64,000 bases of DNA from Mycolicibacterium aichiense. GTDB lineage: Bacteria; Actinomycetota; Actinomycetes; Mycobacteriales; Mycobacteriaceae. A model generated the notes under the pieces. The model saw only the letters and a list, made by a program, of their open reading frames with translations, was not told the origin of the DNA and did not search any database. The stretch covers positions 2,418,001 to 2,482,000 of the forward strand of contig NZ_AP022561.1 in assembly GCF_010726245.1 (NCBI RefSeq). Reading direction: 5' to 3'. A program made the position numbers and the translations under genes. Each line of letters starts with the position of its first letter. Positions within the stretch are counted from its first letter, which is position 1. Shown piece after piece: positions 25,314 to 35,969 of the stretch.

Positions 25314-28300
25314 TTGAGTTCCAAGAAGCACGCGGCTCGCCATCGGAAGCTGGCGGGGCGCCATCGGAAGCGTGCCGGCGGTAGCGGCAAGCGTGCAGCA
25401 CGCAACGGCATTCTGGCCGCTGCGGTAGGCCTGGGTCTGGCGGTAAGCGTCGGAAACGGTATGGCGGCGGCGTCGACCGACGGCGGCTCGGATTCCGGAT
25501 CCTCGTCGGCCAGCAACTCCGGCAGCAATTCCGGTCACTCGTCGAACTCGACCCGTGGACCCAAGAACGCCGGTCCCGCACGCACCCGCTCGGCGGCCAA
25601 GCAGCCGACGTCGTCGGACTCCAACGGGGGTTCCTCGGTGACCGTCCGGTCGTCGACCACCGGCCGAACCCCATCGGCGGACAGCACCGTCCTGGCGACC
25701 ACCACGACGACTGCCGAGCCCGAATCATCCACCACGACAACCACTGCCACCGATACCGTCACCACACCGGCAACGTCCACCACTGCCACCGTCACCACAC
25801 CGGCGACGTCCACCACTGCCGTCGTCGATACCGCGACCGCAGCACCGGCGGGGGACACCCCGTCAGCCGCCGCAACGCCGACGCCGATCCTCGTCCGCAA
25901 GTCGACCACCGCGAGGGCCGCCGTCGCCCCGTCGGCTGCCGCCTATTCGATGAGCGGCGACCTGACCGCCGTCCAGGACGGCGCAGGTCCGATCACCACG
26001 CCGGCGCAGTACGACATCCAGACCACGCTCGACGCCTGGGCGGCGCAACTCGATGCGCTGCTGGCGGCACCGCTCACGCCTGTCAACGGCTGGCTGAAGT
26101 TTCCGGTCACCTTCTTGAATCAGTTCTTCAAGCCCTCGATCGTGGTCACCCGGTTCTCCTACGGCCTCAACGGCCTTGCCACCCTGATCGACCAGTTCGT
26201 GCCGCCATTCAAGATGGTCGACGGCGCTCCCTCGATCATCACGGAGGCGTCGGTGACGGCCGCCGTCCTCGCAGGCGCGATCGTGCTGTTCAACACCTCG
26301 CAGACGGTCGACATCCCGCATTGGATCGACGAGGCGATCAGCCTTGCCGGGGCGTTGCAGGATATCGCCGCGAACCCGGTGGTCAACGGGCTCACTGCGA
26401 ACGACTTGGATGGCGTCGTCGCGGCGGCGAGGGGGGCCTTCCTGTCGCCGAAGACCGTTCTCGACATGGACATCACACTCGGGAAGGCCCCGAACCCGGT
26501 ATCGCTGGCGATGTATGTCGTCGTGGTCGCGATCTTCCGGCGCTTCGCGGACGTCGCGACCGATCACCAGCCTGTCGTCACCGACATGCAGCAGACCAGC
26601 CAGCATCTCCCCGGTGCCAGCGGAACCACCGTCTCGGGCTATGTGCAGTTCTACGACGCCGACGGCGACCCGATCACCTCGTATGGATTCACCGAACCCA
26701 ACGACAGCCGCTTCACCGTCACCGTTGTCGACGGCACCAACGGGCGGATGAATTGGACTGTGTGGGACTGGAATCCGCTGGGCCCCTCGACCCCCAAGAC
26801 TCTGACGTTCACCCTGACCGTCCTGGCGCAGGGCGACGGTCAGATCAGCGTCTCGAAGCCGTACATGCCGAACGGCAACGAAACCCAAAAAACGGTCACC
26901 GTGACCGTCTATTACAACCAGGCCATCGGGACGATGACCAACACGGTCAACAGCACCTCCGGGCTGGGCGTGGTGCGCGGTGTGGTCTCATCACCGGCGA
27001 ACCCGGACAACCCGACGACCTACTCGCTCAACGGCGCCAGCGGGGGATCGGCGTACACCGCCAACGGCGGCATCGTCAAACTCAACTCAACGACCGGTGC
27101 GTACACCTACATCCCGAACCGCTCATCGAGCGCGACGACGGATTCATTCCAGCTGACAAGCACCGACAGCTTCGGCCATACCTACACGACCAGCGTGACG
27201 GTGCCGGTGAGTTCCGCGTCGCCGGTGACCACCTTCAACACCAAGACCGGCAAGGTGACCGGCGGCATGATCGTCAACGCCGCCGACGCCGGGCTGATGA
27301 ACTACAGCCTGGGAACCGGCCCGAATGCGTTGCGCGGCAGCGTGGTTGTGAATGCCGACGGCACGTTCGTCTACACCAGGTCGGCGACGGCCGGATCGCA
27401 GCCCACGACGGACTCTTTCACGATCCTGGGCACCGACAGCTCCGGGAAGACCGTGACCGTCGCCGTGGTCAACGTCAATGCGACCACCGGCAACAGTGCG
27501 CCTGTGGGTGCCGGTCTGACGACGGACTCGCCCGTCGGTGCGCCGACCTACAACGCGTTGGGCGGTCCGCGCGACGAGCAGCACACGACGGGTCAGCTCA
27601 ACGCGACGGACGCCGACGGCGATCCGGTGACGTTCGCTGCCGGCACCTACACGACCACCCAGGGTGGGTCCATCGTGGTCGACGCGAACGGGCGATTCAC
27701 GTACGACAAGAATGTGTTCGCCCCCTTCGGAGTTCACAACGCCTACTGGCACACTCACGCCGTCGACGGTGATCCCGGTGACACGTTCACCATCAACGTC
27801 AGCGACGGCTTCGGTGGCGTCACCGCGGTGACGTACTCGGTCCCGATCGCGAAGCTCAACGCGCCGCCGACGGTGGACAGCGGAACGATCAACAACAAGA
27901 CCACCTCGGGCCTGGGTGTGGTGCGCGGCAACATCGCCGGCTCCGATGGCGACGGCGACGGCCTGACGTACACCATGATCGGTGCGACGGGCGGCTCGGT
28001 GTACAGCGCCGGCGGCGGCATCGTCAAGATCAATTCGGACGGTTCGTTCACCTACACCCCGAAGGTCGGCGTCACGTCGGATTCGTTCCAGGTGCTCGTC
28101 AACGACGGCCACGGCGGCGTGACAACGGCGACGGTGAACCTCGGTGGGCTCACGACGCCGTCGCCGACGACGAATGTCAATACCGGAACCCCGGGCAAGG
28201 TCACCGGCCAGCTGAATGTCCCGGCCAGCGAAAGTGGCTTGTACACATACAGTCTGGGCACCGGACCGTCGAAGGGCGCCGTGACGGTCAACGCCGACGG

Positions 28301-30068
28301 CACCTACAGCTACACCCGGACGGCGGGTCTGGGTCACACGACGACGCCGAATGATTCGTTCACCATCGTCGCGACGGAGGTCGGCACCGGCAAGACGGTG
28401 ACGATCGCGACCATCAATGTCACCCCGACGGTGGCGAACACCGCGCCTGTGGGCAACGGTGTGACAGTGGGCAGTTCGTCGCTGACCCGCGTCGTCGGCC
28501 CGAACGATCAGCAGGATACGACCGGCACGCTGAAGGCGACCGACGCCGACGGTGATGCGGTCACCTGGGCGGCCGGCACGTACAGCACCGCGCAGGGCGG
28601 GACCATCACGGTCAACGCCAACGGCACGTTCAGTTACACGATCAAGAAGTACGCGTGGTTCGGCGTCTCGGACAGCTACTGGCACGACCATGCCGTCACG
28701 GGCGATCCGGGTGACACGTTCACGATCAATGTGAGCGACGCCTTTGGTGGCACCACCGCGGTGACCTACGGGATTCCGATCGAAAAGCAAAACACCGCAC
28801 CGACTTTGAGTGGAGGCGTGGCCAGCTCGAACACAAGCGGCCTCGGCGTGGTGCGCGGCACGATCAACGGCGGCTCCGACGGCGACGGCGACAGCCTGAC
28901 CTACACCCTGGTCGGCGCGACAGGTGGTTCGGTGTACGGCACAGGAGGCGGCATCATCACGATGTCCGGAACCTCGTTCACCTACATTCCGAAGTCGGGT
29001 GTCACGTCGGACACGTTCCAGGTACAGGTGAGCGACAACCACGGTGGTGTCACTACGGCGACGGTCACGCTCAACGGCCTGACCACGCCCTCGCCGCAGA
29101 CCAACACCAACGGGGTGGCCGGCGTCACGACCGGTTCGCTGAACGTCCCGGCCGGCGATACCGGACTGGGGTTGACCTACAGCCTGGGCAGCGGCCCGAC
29201 CAAGGGCAGCGTGGTGGTCAACGCCAACGGCACCTACACCTACACCCGGACCGCGGGCCTGGGTCACAGCACCACAACAGACGATTCGTTCACGATCAAG
29301 GCCACCGATGCCACCGGCAAGTCCGTGATCATCGCGACGATCAACGTGGCCCCGTCGGAGAGCAACAATGCGCCCACGGTGACGGTCAACGGTAGCTCCG
29401 GTACGGTCACGCTGGCCGGTCCGGGATCCAAGACCAACCCCAACGCGGCCGGGGTCCAGACGGTCACCGGCATGACATTCGCCGCCAGCGACCCCGACTC
29501 CGACGCACTGCTGATCAACAACAAGTTCGATGGCACCGGCACGACCTTCGCCCTGGCCAGCGGCGGCACCATCACCACCGCTAACGGCGGCACTGTGACG
29601 GTCAACTCCAACGGCACGATGTCGTACTCGATCAGCCAGACCGCGGCCTACTTCAACGCCGCGGCCAAGATGGGGGCCAGCGCTGCGCAAAAGACGGACT
29701 GGTTCAACCTCACCGTCACCGACGGCTACGGCGGCACCAGCACCGTCAAGGTCGTCGTCCCGATCTACGCCGAAAACCAGGACCCGGTTACGAGCGCCAA
29801 CAAGGTCGGCAATAGCTGGACGTTCATCAAAGCGACCGATCCCGATGGCCCGACGATCTCGACCACGAAACTCAGCTCCGCGCCCACTGACGCCAACCCC
29901 GGCTCGGGGTACATCATTTCCGGCGGGGGATCCTTCAGTAGCGGCACCCTCGCCGGCGGCACCGCCACCTACACCAAGCTCTCCTCCTTCACCATCACCG
30001 TCTACGACGGGTACTGGAGGACCTCCAACGGTGTGGTGACCAGCACCCCGGGTCAGAAGCAGGTCTGA
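25314..30068 (+). CDS. Giant secreted Ig/cadherin-like repeat protein 2
   Basis: 1584 residues, paralogous to the preceding gene. I chose TTG at 25314 because it gives the same start as the paralogue (SSKKHAARHRKLAGRHRKRA), with GGGAGA as ribosome site; an ATG at 25224 would add 30 unrelated residues. The order is basic n-region, hydrophobic segment, Ser/Asn/Thr-rich linker (about 45-200), helical domain (about 220-420) and many beta-sandwich modules. A three-part unit starting at SGLGVVRG recurs at about residues 548, 864 and 1174. ATDADGD and SDGDGD motifs suggest Ca2+ sites. No anchor is visible. Role inferred: surface adhesion or matrix. Confidence 0.85.
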   Translation: MSSKKHAARHRKLAGRHRKRAGGSGKRAARNGILAAAVGLGLAVSVGNGMAAASTDGGSDSGSSSASNSGSNSGHSSNSTRGPKNAGPARTRSAAKQPTSSDSNGGSSVTVRSSTTGRTPSADSTVLATTTTTAEPESSTTTTTATDTVTTPATSTTATVTTPATSTTAVVDTATAAPAGDTPSAAATPTPILVRKSTTARAAVAPSAAAYSMSGDLTAVQDGAGPITTPAQYDIQTTLDAWAAQLDALLAAPLTPVNGWLKFPVTFLNQFFKPSIVVTRFSYGLNGLATLIDQFVPPFKMVDGAPSIITEASVTAAVLAGAIVLFNTSQTVDIPHWIDEAISLAGALQDIAANPVVNGLTANDLDGVVAAARGAFLSPKTVLDMDITLGKAPNPVSLAMYVVVVAIFRRFADVATDHQPVVTDMQQTSQHLPGASGTTVSGYVQFYDADGDPITSYGFTEPNDSRFTVTVVDGTNGRMNWTVWDWNPLGPSTPKTLTFTLTVLAQGDGQISVSKPYMPNGNETQKTVTVTVYYNQAIGTMTNTVNSTSGLGVVRGVVSSPANPDNPTTYSLNGASGGSAYTANGGIVKLNSTTGAYTYIPNRSSSATTDSFQLTSTDSFGHTYTTSVTVPVSSASPVTTFNTKTGKVTGGMIVNAADAGLMNYSLGTGPNALRGSVVVNADGTFVYTRSATAGSQPTTDSFTILGTDSSGKTVTVAVVNVNATTGNSAPVGAGLTTDSPVGAPTYNALGGPRDEQHTTGQLNATDADGDPVTFAAGTYTTTQGGSIVVDANGRFTYDKNVFAPFGVHNAYWHTHAVDGDPGDTFTINVSDGFGGVTAVTYSVPIAKLNAPPTVDSGTINNKTTSGLGVVRGNIAGSDGDGDGLTYTMIGATGGSVYSAGGGIVKINSDGSFTYTPKVGVTSDSFQVLVNDGHGGVTTATVNLGGLTTPSPTTNVNTGTPGKVTGQLNVPASESGLYTYSLGTGPSKGAVTVNADGTYSYTRTAGLGHTTTPNDSFTIVATEVGTGKTVTIATINVTPTVANTAPVGNGVTVGSSSLTRVVGPNDQQDTTGTLKATDADGDAVTWAAGTYSTAQGGTITVNANGTFSYTIKKYAWFGVSDSYWHDHAVTGDPGDTFTINVSDAFGGTTAVTYGIPIEKQNTAPTLSGGVASSNTSGLGVVRGTINGGSDGDGDSLTYTLVGATGGSVYGTGGGIITMSGTSFTYIPKSGVTSDTFQVQVSDNHGGVTTATVTLNGLTTPSPQTNTNGVAGVTTGSLNVPAGDTGLGLTYSLGSGPTKGSVVVNANGTYTYTRTAGLGHSTTTDDSFTIKATDATGKSVIIATINVAPSESNNAPTVTVNGSSGTVTLAGPGSKTNPNAAGVQTVTGMTFAASDPDSDALLINNKFDGTGTTFALASGGTITTANGGTVTVNSNGTMSYSISQTAAYFNAAAKMGASAAQKTDWFNLTVTDGYGGTSTVKVVVPIYAENQDPVTSANKVGNSWTFIKATDPDGPTISTTKLSSAPTDANPGSGYIISGGGSFSSGTLAGGTATYTKLSSFTITVYDGYWRTSNGVVTSTPGQKQV
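25758..25823 (+). repeat. Two tandem 33-base repeats in the linker of surface protein 2
   Basis: Two adjacent 33-base units (25758-25790 and 25791-25823) differ by few bases and encode VTTPATSTTAT and VTTPATSTTAV. As in the first paralogue, the linker grows by in-frame tandem duplication, but the repeat unit itself differs. Confidence 0.8.
26950..29370 (+). repeat. About 0.93-kb coding super-repeat in surface protein 2
   Basis: SGLGVVRG blocks begin near 26956, 27904 and 28834. Each is followed by a module with YSLGTGP and TRTAGLG-type strands. After copies 1 and 2 comes a third module with TYTTTQGG or TYSTAQGG and GDPGDTFTINVSD. Units two and three are closer to each other than to unit one, pointing to recent duplication or gene conversion. 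Confidence 0.75.
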
Positions 30069-30082
30069 TCTGCGCCCCGCCG

Positions 30083-30100
30083 TGCGGTAGGCCCACCGCA
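30083..30100. terminator. Weak hairpin after surface-protein gene 2
   Basis: TGCGGT and ACCGCA form a 6-bp stem around AGGCCC, starting 15 bases after the stop codon. It has no T tract, as is common for mycobacterial terminator candidates. Termination here is a guess. Confidence 0.3.
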
Positions 30101-30221
30101 GCAGCGCGTTGCAGAAGGCCGCGTGGTCGACCAGCCTGATCCGGCGGCGGCCGTCCTGTCGCCCACGTCACACCACGCCCTGGCCTGCGCATACCGGTGT
30201 CGCGGACCCTCGCCCACCGAG

Positions 30222-30268
30222 TGAGCGGACCGCTCAACAGGACGGGCAATAATCACCTGCCACAGGTG
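30222..30268. promoter_or_regulatory. Two inverted repeats upstream of ribBA
   Basis: TGAGCGGACCGCTCA (30222-30236) has 7-base arms around one A, and CACCTGCCACAGGTG (30254-30268) has 6-base arms around three bases. Both lie 46-92 bases before the ribBA ATG, in promoter position. No FMN-riboswitch-like sequence is apparent, so control by a protein is possible. Confidence 0.4.
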
Positions 30269-30313
30269 GTTCATACTGTCTGGTAGTACAACAGCGGAAG
30301 TGAGCGGGCAAGG

Positions 30314-31585
30314 ATGACGAGGCTGGACACCGTCGAACGGGCGGTTGCCGATATCGCGGCAGGCAAGGCCGTCGTCGTCATCGATGACGAGGACCGCGAG
30401 AACGAAGGTGACCTGATCTTCGCCGCCGAGAAGGCGACGCCGGAGCTGGTCGCGTTCATGGTCCGCTACACCTCGGGCTACTTGTGTGTGCCGCTGTCCG
30501 GCGAGATCTGCGACAAGCTGGGCCTGCTGCCGATGTATGCGGTCAACCAGGACAAGCACGGCACTGCCTACACCGTCACCGTCGACGCCAAACACGGTGT
30601 GGGAACCGGTATTTCGGCTGCCGACCGGGCAACGACGATGCGGTTGCTCGCCGACCCGGGCAGCGTGTCGGAGGACTTCACCAAGCCCGGCCACGTGGTT
30701 CCGTTGCGCGCCAAGGACGGCGGCGTGCTGCGCCGCCCCGGCCACACCGAAGCCGCTGTCGACCTGGCCCGGTTGGCCGGTCTGCAGCCTGCGGGTGCGA
30801 TCTGCGAGATCGTCAGCCAGAAGGACGACGGCTCGATGGCCCAGACCGACGAGCTGCGGGTTTTCGCCGACGAGCATGACCTGGCCCTGATCTCCATCGC
30901 CGACCTGATCGAGTGGCGGCGCAAGCACGAGAAGCACATCGAGCGCATCGCCGAGGCCCGTATCCCCACCCGTCATGGTGAGTTCCGCGCCGTCGGCTAC
31001 TCCAGCATGTACGAAGAGGTGGAGCACGTCGCCCTGGTCAAGGGGGATATCAGCGGTCCGGAGAACGACGGCCACGACGTGCTGGTGCGAGTCCACTCCG
31101 AATGCCTGACCGGTGACGTGTTCGGTTCGCGGCGCTGCGACTGCGGCCCCCAGCTGGACGCCGCGCTGGCGATGGTCGCGCGCGAGGGTCGCGGGATCGT
31201 GCTCTACATGCGCGGCCACGAGGGCCGCGGCATCGGCCTGATGCACAAGTTGCAGGCCTACCAGCTGCAGGACGCCGGCGCCGACACCGTCGACGCCAAC
31301 CTCGAACTCGGCCTGCCCGCCGACGCACGCGACTACGGGATCGGCGCGCAGATCCTGGTGGATCTCGGCGTGCGCTCGATGCGGCTGCTGACCAACAACC
31401 CGGCCAAGCGGGTCGGCCTGGACGGCTACGGGCTGCACATCATCGAGCGGGTGCCGCTGCCGGTGCGGGCCAACGCCGAGAACATCCGTTATCTGATGAC
31501 CAAGCGGGACCGGATGGGTCACGACCTGACCGGCCTCGACGACTACGACCAGGTCGTGCCCGGCGATCTCGGTGGCGCCCTGTGA
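30314..31585 (+). CDS. ribBA: Bifunctional DHBP synthase / GTP cyclohydrolase II
   Basis: 423 residues. The N-terminal domain (about 1-205) converts ribulose 5-phosphate to 3,4-dihydroxy-2-butanone 4-phosphate: [29 protein letters not shown] and [13 protein letters not shown] are its acidic and catalytic motifs. The C-terminal domain opens GTP to the first riboflavin pyrimidine, with zinc ligands in [20 protein letters not shown] and [17 protein letters not shown]. Corresponds to ribA2 of M. tuberculosis. ATG 30314 follows an AAGG site. ribH begins 31 bases downstream, so the two form an operon. Confidence 0.97.
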   Translation: MTRLDTVERAVADIAAGKAVVVIDDEDRENEGDLIFAAEKATPELVAFMVRYTSGYLCVPLSGEICDKLGLLPMYAVNQDKHGTAYTVTVDAKHGVGTGISAADRATTMRLLADPGSVSEDFTKPGHVVPLRAKDGGVLRRPGHTEAAVDLARLAGLQPAGAICEIVSQKDDGSMAQTDELRVFADEHDLALISIADLIEWRRKHEKHIERIAEARIPTRHGEFRAVGYSSMYEEVEHVALVKGDISGPENDGHDVLVRVHSECLTGDVFGSRRCDCGPQLDAALAMVAREGRGIVLYMRGHEGRGIGLMHKLQAYQLQDAGADTVDANLELGLPADARDYGIGAQILVDLGVRSMRLLTNNPAKRVGLDGYGLHIIERVPLPVRANAENIRYLMTKRDRMGHDLTGLDDYDQVVPGDLGGAL

Positions 31586-31616
31586 GCGCCACGAGCGACG
31601 CTTGCGGAGCGAGTGA

Positions 31617-32543
<927 letters not shown>

Positions 32544-32557
<14 letters not shown>

Positions 32558-33008
32558 GTCTCATCACCACTTCGCCCGTGGCGCCGCACTTCGGCACCTC
32601 GGTGAATCCCAGGCTTTCGTAGACCGTTCGCGCGGCTGCGTTGTCGGGCGCCATCCGCAGGGTCGCGGTGCGCACCCCGCGCCGGCGGGCCCAGTCCACC
32701 GCGGCGGCCACCAGCCTGCGGGCCAGGCCGTGCCCGCGTGCCGCCGGTTCGAGCCACAGGGAGTACACGTACGCCGCCTGAGCGCTCTCCTGATAGGCGG
32801 CCACCATCCCGACGGCTCGGCCGTCCAGCATCGCCGCGAACTGAGCGTGGTCGCGCAGCCGCCGGCGCCAGTCGGTCGCGGTGAACCGGGCTTCGACGAG
32901 GTACTGCTTGTCGGTCGTCCCGAACGTCTCGGTGAGCGCGCGCAGCCTCAGCTCGGCGAACTGCTCCCAGTCCGACTCGGTGAGACGAGTGATGCGCGCT
33001 GCTGGCAC
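32544..33008 (-). CDS. GNAT family N-acetyltransferase
   Basis: 154-residue acetyl-CoA-dependent transferase fold. The acetyl-CoA loop is seen in [22 protein letters not shown] (R-G-x-G-x-A type), followed by [19 protein letters not shown], the usual GNAT end. The substrate is unknown. The GTG at 33006-33008 is chosen because TACCGT (33016-33021 on the minus strand) ends 7 bases upstream, a leaderless arrangement. A GTG at 33014 is the alternative. Divergent from uvrC, with only 46 bases between the start codons. Confidence 0.88.
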
Positions 33009-33015
33009 GCCCACG

Positions 33016-33047
33016 ACGGTAGTGCCTGTCGGCGCTCGGACTAACCT
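33016..33047. promoter_or_regulatory. Back-to-back leaderless promoters (GNAT and uvrC)
   Basis: Minus-strand TACCGT (33016-33021) serves the GNAT gene and plus-strand TAACCT (33042-33047) serves uvrC. Each is 7 bases from its GTG. The two -10 boxes are 20 bases apart, so RNA polymerase binding at one should exclude the other. Confidence 0.55.
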
Positions 33048-33054
33048 TGTGGAC

Positions 33055-35055
33055 GTGCCCGACCCGTCGACGTACCGCCCGGCGCCCGGGTCCATTCCGG
33101 TGGAACCGGGTGTTTACCGATTCCGAGATCCGCATGGCCGGGTGATCTACGTGGGGAAGGCGAAAAGCCTGCGCCCGCGGCTGACGTCCTACTTCCAGGA
33201 CATCTCCGCCCTGCATCCGCGTACCCGCCAGATGGTGACCACCGCGGCCAAGGTCGAGTGGACCGTGGTCAACACCGAGGTCGAAGCTCTGCAGCTGGAA
33301 TACAACTGGATCAAGGAATTCGATCCGCGGTTCAACGTCCGCTACCGCGACGACAAGTCCTATCCGGTGCTCGCCGTCACCCTCAACGAGGAGTTCCCGC
33401 GGCTGTCGGTGTATCGCGGTCCGCGCCGCAAGGGTGTGCGCTATTTCGGCCCGTATTCGCATGCCTGGGCCATCCGCGAAACCCTGGACCTGTTGACCCG
33501 GGTATTTCCCGCCCGCACCTGTTCGGCCGGAGTGTTCAAGCGGCACAGCCAGATCGAGCGTCCGTGCCTGCTGGGCTACATCGACAAGTGCTCGGCGCCG
33601 TGCGTCGGACGGGTCAGCGCCGAGGAGCACCGCAAGATCGTCCTGGACTTCTGCGACTTCCTGTCCGGCAAGACCGACCGCTTCGCCCGTGAACTCGAGC
33701 TGGAGATGAACGCGGCGTCCGCCGAACTGAACTTCGAGCGGGCCGCCCGGCTGCGCGACGACATCGGCGCACTCAAGCGGGCGCTGGAGAAGCAGGCCGT
33801 GGTGCTCGGGGACGGTACCGACGCCGACGTCGTCGCGTTCGCCGACGACGATCTGGAGGCCGCCGTGCAGGTCTTCCACGTCCGTGGCGGGCGGGTGCGT
33901 GGACAGCGTGGCTGGGTCGTCGAAAAGCCTTCCGACCCCGGCGAATCGGCCGAGGGGCGGCTGGTCGAGCAGTTCCTCACCCAGTTCTACGGCGACCAGG
34001 CCGAATTGGGTGGCGCCGCAGACGAATCCACCAATCCCGTACCGCGTGAAGTGCTGGTGCCGTGCCTGCCCCCCAACGCCGACGAGCTGGCCGACTGGCT
34101 GTCCGGGCTGCGCGGGTCGCGGGTGGCGCTGCGAGTTCCGCGCCGTGGCGACAAGAAGGCGCTGGCCGACACCGTGCAGCGCAACGCGAAAGAGGCGTTG
34201 CAGCAGCACAAGCTCAAGCGGGCCGGCGACTTCACCGCCAGATCGGCTGCGCTGCAGAACATCCAGGAATCGCTCGGACTGGCCGATGCGCCGCTGCGCA
34301 TCGAGTGCGTCGACATCAGTCATGTCCAGGGCACCGACGTGGTGGCCTCCATGGTGGTGTTCGAGGACGGTCTGCCGCGCAAGTCGGACTACCGGCACTT
34401 CGCCATCCGGGAGGCCGCGGGCGAGGGCCGCTCCGACGACGTCGCCTCGATCGCCGAGGTGACCCGGCGCCGGTTCGCCCGCCACGTCCATGAACAGCAG
34501 CAGCCCCTCGACGAGCTGTCCCCGGAGGGGAAATCGCGCAAGTTCGCCTACCCGCCGAACCTGTACGTCGTCGACGGCGGCGCTCCCCAGGTCAACGCCG
34601 CCCAGGCGGTGCTCGACGACCTCGGCGTCGCCGACGTCGCCGTGATCGGTCTGGCCAAACGCCTCGAGGAGGTGTGGGTGCCGGCCGAGGCGGAACCGCT
34701 GATTCTGCCGAGGAACAGTGAAGGTCTCTATCTGCTGCAGCGGGTCCGCGACGAAGCCCACCGCTTCGCCATCGCCTACCACCGGAGCAAGCGCTCGAAG
34801 CGGATGACGGCGTCGGCGCTGGACTCGGTGCCCGGGCTCGGAGAGATCCGGCGCAAGGCGCTGGTGAGCCACTTCGGATCGCTGGCCCGACTGCGTCAGG
34901 CCAGTGTCGAGGAGATCACCACGGTGCCGGGCATCGGCACCGCGACCGCCGCCGCGGTGCTGGAAGCGCTAGGCGTGACGGTGGATTCACCGGTATCGGC
35001 TGCACCGGAAGAGCCGGTCGGCAAAGATCAGTCTGCTGAACAGGCGACCCGATGA
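33055..35055 (+). CDS. uvrC: Excinuclease ABC subunit C
   Basis: Makes both incisions in nucleotide excision repair. The 666 residues hold the GIY-YIG nuclease ([21 protein letters not shown], about 19-39), the Cys-rich region near [20 protein letters not shown], a UVR UvrB-binding motif (about 208-243), the RNase H-like 5' nuclease ([34 protein letters not shown]) and C-terminal helix-hairpin-helix motifs ([34 protein letters not shown]). GTG 33055 fits the 7-base distance from TAACCT; GTG 33049 is less well placed. Its TGA overlaps the rapZ ATG. Confidence 0.97.
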   Translation: MPDPSTYRPAPGSIPVEPGVYRFRDPHGRVIYVGKAKSLRPRLTSYFQDISALHPRTRQMVTTAAKVEWTVVNTEVEALQLEYNWIKEFDPRFNVRYRDDKSYPVLAVTLNEEFPRLSVYRGPRRKGVRYFGPYSHAWAIRETLDLLTRVFPARTCSAGVFKRHSQIERPCLLGYIDKCSAPCVGRVSAEEHRKIVLDFCDFLSGKTDRFARELELEMNAASAELNFERAARLRDDIGALKRALEKQAVVLGDGTDADVVAFADDDLEAAVQVFHVRGGRVRGQRGWVVEKPSDPGESAEGRLVEQFLTQFYGDQAELGGAADESTNPVPREVLVPCLPPNADELADWLSGLRGSRVALRVPRRGDKKALADTVQRNAKEALQQHKLKRAGDFTARSAALQNIQESLGLADAPLRIECVDISHVQGTDVVASMVVFEDGLPRKSDYRHFAIREAAGEGRSDDVASIAEVTRRRFARHVHEQQQPLDELSPEGKSRKFAYPPNLYVVDGGAPQVNAAQAVLDDLGVADVAVIGLAKRLEEVWVPAEAEPLILPRNSEGLYLLQRVRDEAHRFAIAYHRSKRSKRMTASALDSVPGLGEIRRKALVSHFGSLARLRQASVEEITTVPGIGTATAAAVLEALGVTVDSPVSAAPEEPVGKDQSAEQATR

Positions 35056-35969
35056 CAGATCACAGCACAGGCGAAGAGATGCACACCGGCCACACCGGCG
35101 AGGATTCAGGTATCGACGTGGTGTTGGTGACGGGTCTGTCGGGGGCAGGCCGGGGAACGGCGGCCAAGGTGCTCGAGGACCTGGGTTGGTACGTCGCCGA
35201 CAATCTGCCCCCTGAACTCATCGCCCGGATGGTCGATTTCGGCCTGACCGCCGGATCGCGAATAACCCAGCTGGCGGTGGTGATGGACGTCCGGTCCCGA
35301 GGGTTCACCGGCGATCTGGATTGGGTACGCAACGAGCTGGTGACTCGCGGCATCCATCCGCGGGTGTTGTTCATGGAGGCCTCCGACGACATCCTGGTCC
35401 GCCGTTACGAGAACAACCGGCGCAGTCACCCGCTGCAGGGCAACCAGACGCTGGCCGAAGGCATTGCTGCCGAGCGGGCCATGCTGGCTCCGGTGCGGGC
35501 GTCGGCGGATCTGGTCATCGACACCTCGACGCTGTCGGTGCACGGCCTGCGCGAGAGCATCGAACGCGCCTTCGCGGGACAGACCATCGCGCAGACCAGC
35601 GTCACGGTCGAATCGTTCGGGTTCAAGTACGGCCTGCCGATGGACTCCGACATGGTGATGGACGTCCGCTTCCTGCCCAACCCGCACTGGGTGGACGAGT
35701 TGCGGTCGCACTCGGGCCAGCACCCGGCGGTCCGGGATTACGTCCTTGGCCAACCCGGTGCCGCAGAGTTCCTGCAGACCTACCATCAGCTGCTGAAGCT
35801 GGTCGTCGATGGCTACAGCCGGGAGGGGAAGCGCTACATGACCGTGGCCATCGGCTGCACCGGCGGCAAGCACCGCAGTGTGGCGATGGCCGAGGCGCTC
35901 GCCGGACTGCTGGAGAACCACGAGCACCTGTCTGTTCGCGTCCTGCACCGCGATCTGGGTCGCGAATGA
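35052..35969 (+). CDS. rapZ: RapZ/YvcJ-family nucleotide-binding protein
   Basis: 305-residue P-loop protein. Walker [11 protein letters not shown] is at residues 28-37 and [19 protein letters not shown] is near 156. The C-terminal [10 protein letters not shown] motif near 265 is typical of RapZ. In enterobacteria RapZ is an RNA adaptor controlling GlmS; in Gram-positives the role is unclear though nucleotide hydrolysis is reported. Always found with yvcK and whiA in actinobacteria. ATG overlaps uvrC; Met10 (MHTGHTG) is an alternative start. The stop overlaps yvcK. Confidence 0.94.
   Translation: MTDHSTGEEMHTGHTGEDSGIDVVLVTGLSGAGRGTAAKVLEDLGWYVADNLPPELIARMVDFGLTAGSRITQLAVVMDVRSRGFTGDLDWVRNELVTRGIHPRVLFMEASDDILVRRYENNRRSHPLQGNQTLAEGIAAERAMLAPVRASADLVIDTSTLSVHGLRESIERAFAGQTIAQTSVTVESFGFKYGLPMDSDMVMDVRFLPNPHWVDELRSHSGQHPAVRDYVLGQPGAAEFLQTYHQLLKLVVDGYSREGKRYMTVAIGCTGGKHRSVAMAEALAGLLENHEHLSVRVLHRDLGRE

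Noticed and set aside
22507..25823. CRISPR-like short repeats
   Set aside because: The repeats are head-to-tail in-frame coding repeats for Thr-rich linkers without spacers, and no cas gene is present.
27144..29690. 848-residue minus-strand frame opposite surface protein 2
   Set aside because: Its apparent repeats are the complement of the sense repeats; it has no signal, domain or promoter.
30069..30313. FMN riboswitch upstream of ribBA
   Set aside because: I could not find the conserved RFN helices by eye, only two short inverted repeats. A covariance search would be needed for certainty.
31586..31616. Hairpin GAGCGACGCTTGCGGAGCGA between ribBA and ribH as a terminator
   Set aside because: The inverted repeat is imperfect and ribH follows at once; similar GAGCG-rich strings are common in mycobacterial spacers.
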